DNA of 64,000 bases from Ascaris suum. Lineage: Eukaryota; Nematoda; Chromadorea; Rhabditida; Ascarididae. The position numbers and the translations under genes were made by a program. Shown in pieces: positions 63,662-64,000 of this stretch. Positions within the stretch are counted from its first letter, which is position 1. Every line of letters starts with the position of its first letter. The notes beneath the pieces were generated by a model. It saw only the letters and a list, made by a program, of their open reading frames with translations. It was not told the origin of the DNA and did not search any database. Location: the NCBI GenBank assembly GCA_013433145.1, contig CM024176.1:3840849-3904848 (forward strand), read 5' to 3'.

Positions 63662-64000
63662 TGTAGCTATAACATAGCTGCCAATACAAAGTGAAGAATG
63701 TGAAAATAGTTGGTAGCAGTATGAGATATGATACCGCGAGAGTCGTTTTAAGGACCCAGCTGAGTGGTGCCTGCAAATTAAACTCGAAATAGCCTTAACA
63801 ACTGCAAATTTTGCAAATGATAAGTACCATCATCACTATCGAAGTTACTTTTTAAGCTACCAAAAAAAGTGAATGCAATTTACCGTGGAATGTGAGTTCA
63901 TTAAAAAGTGATTACCATAGAGAAAACGATAGATTCAAGTGAAGCAAACAAAGTAGAAATCCTATTCATAAATATCGCCAAAAAGCAAAGAGTCGAATTT
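63662..64000 (-). CDS. Partial multi-pass membrane protein, possible 7TM chemoreceptor
   Basis: Two minus-strand exons join in phase 0: 63916-64000 (cut by the window edge; CFLAIFMNRISTLFASLESI then VFSM) and 63662-63770 (APLSWVLKTTLAVSYLILLP, then a run of Phe/Thr/Tyr). Splice sites are ATG/GTAATC, TTTGCAG and CTACA/GTAAGA. The peptide has two membrane helices with an Asn-Arg near the end of the first, as in the third helix of several nematode serpentine receptor families (srx/srg type). Family is a guess from topology. The gene continues beyond the right edge. Confidence 0.4.

Overview
The window is nuclear DNA of a nematode, most likely clade V (rhabditid/strongylid). Genes are cut into many short exons with TTTCAG/TTTTAG-type acceptors, several first exons sit just behind a splice acceptor as expected for spliced-leader trans-splicing, and the UBA1 and aminopeptidase proteins read like Caenorhabditis homologues (recalled, not searched). 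There are no bacterial operons, CRISPR arrays, prophage or rRNA. Almost no gene is visible as one long open frame, so most models below were built by joining exons in phase by hand.

Layout. (1) 512-20691, plus: a complete 23-exon ubiquitin-activating enzyme E1 (uba-1), about 1080 aa. (2) 20.7-29.6 kb: mostly non-coding. It holds two minus-strand exons whose poly(A) signal lies inside the uba-1 3' end, a dead non-LTR retrotransposon on the minus strand (about 22.3-23.5 kb), and a short minus-strand candidate gene (28.2-28.8 kb). (3) 29663-37509, plus: an 11-exon M17 leucine-aminopeptidase family gene, about 519 aa, with all metal and catalytic residues. (4) 38597-46198, minus: a four-exon gene for a 156-aa protein with four membrane helices (MARVEL/CMTM-like topology), convergent with the aminopeptidase gene. 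(5) 49387-61587, minus: a tandem array of three four-exon genes for small secreted TIMP-like (netrin-domain) proteins. (6) 63.0-64.0 kb, minus: part of a multi-pass membrane protein, possibly a nematode chemoreceptor, running off the right edge.

The most interesting part is the TIMP-like array. All three copies keep the Cys-X-Cys amino terminus that blocks metalloproteases in TIMPs. All three have lost both cysteines of one conserved disulfide (C13 and C124 in human TIMP numbering), stop just before the place of the last cysteine, and lack the TIMP C-terminal subdomain. Their introns and flanks are also duplicated, all three ATGs directly follow a splice acceptor, and one copy carries a near-perfect 23-bp hairpin in an intron. 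The genes in this window do not form one pathway: protein ubiquitylation, peptide turnover, membrane protein and secreted inhibitor family are simply neighbours.
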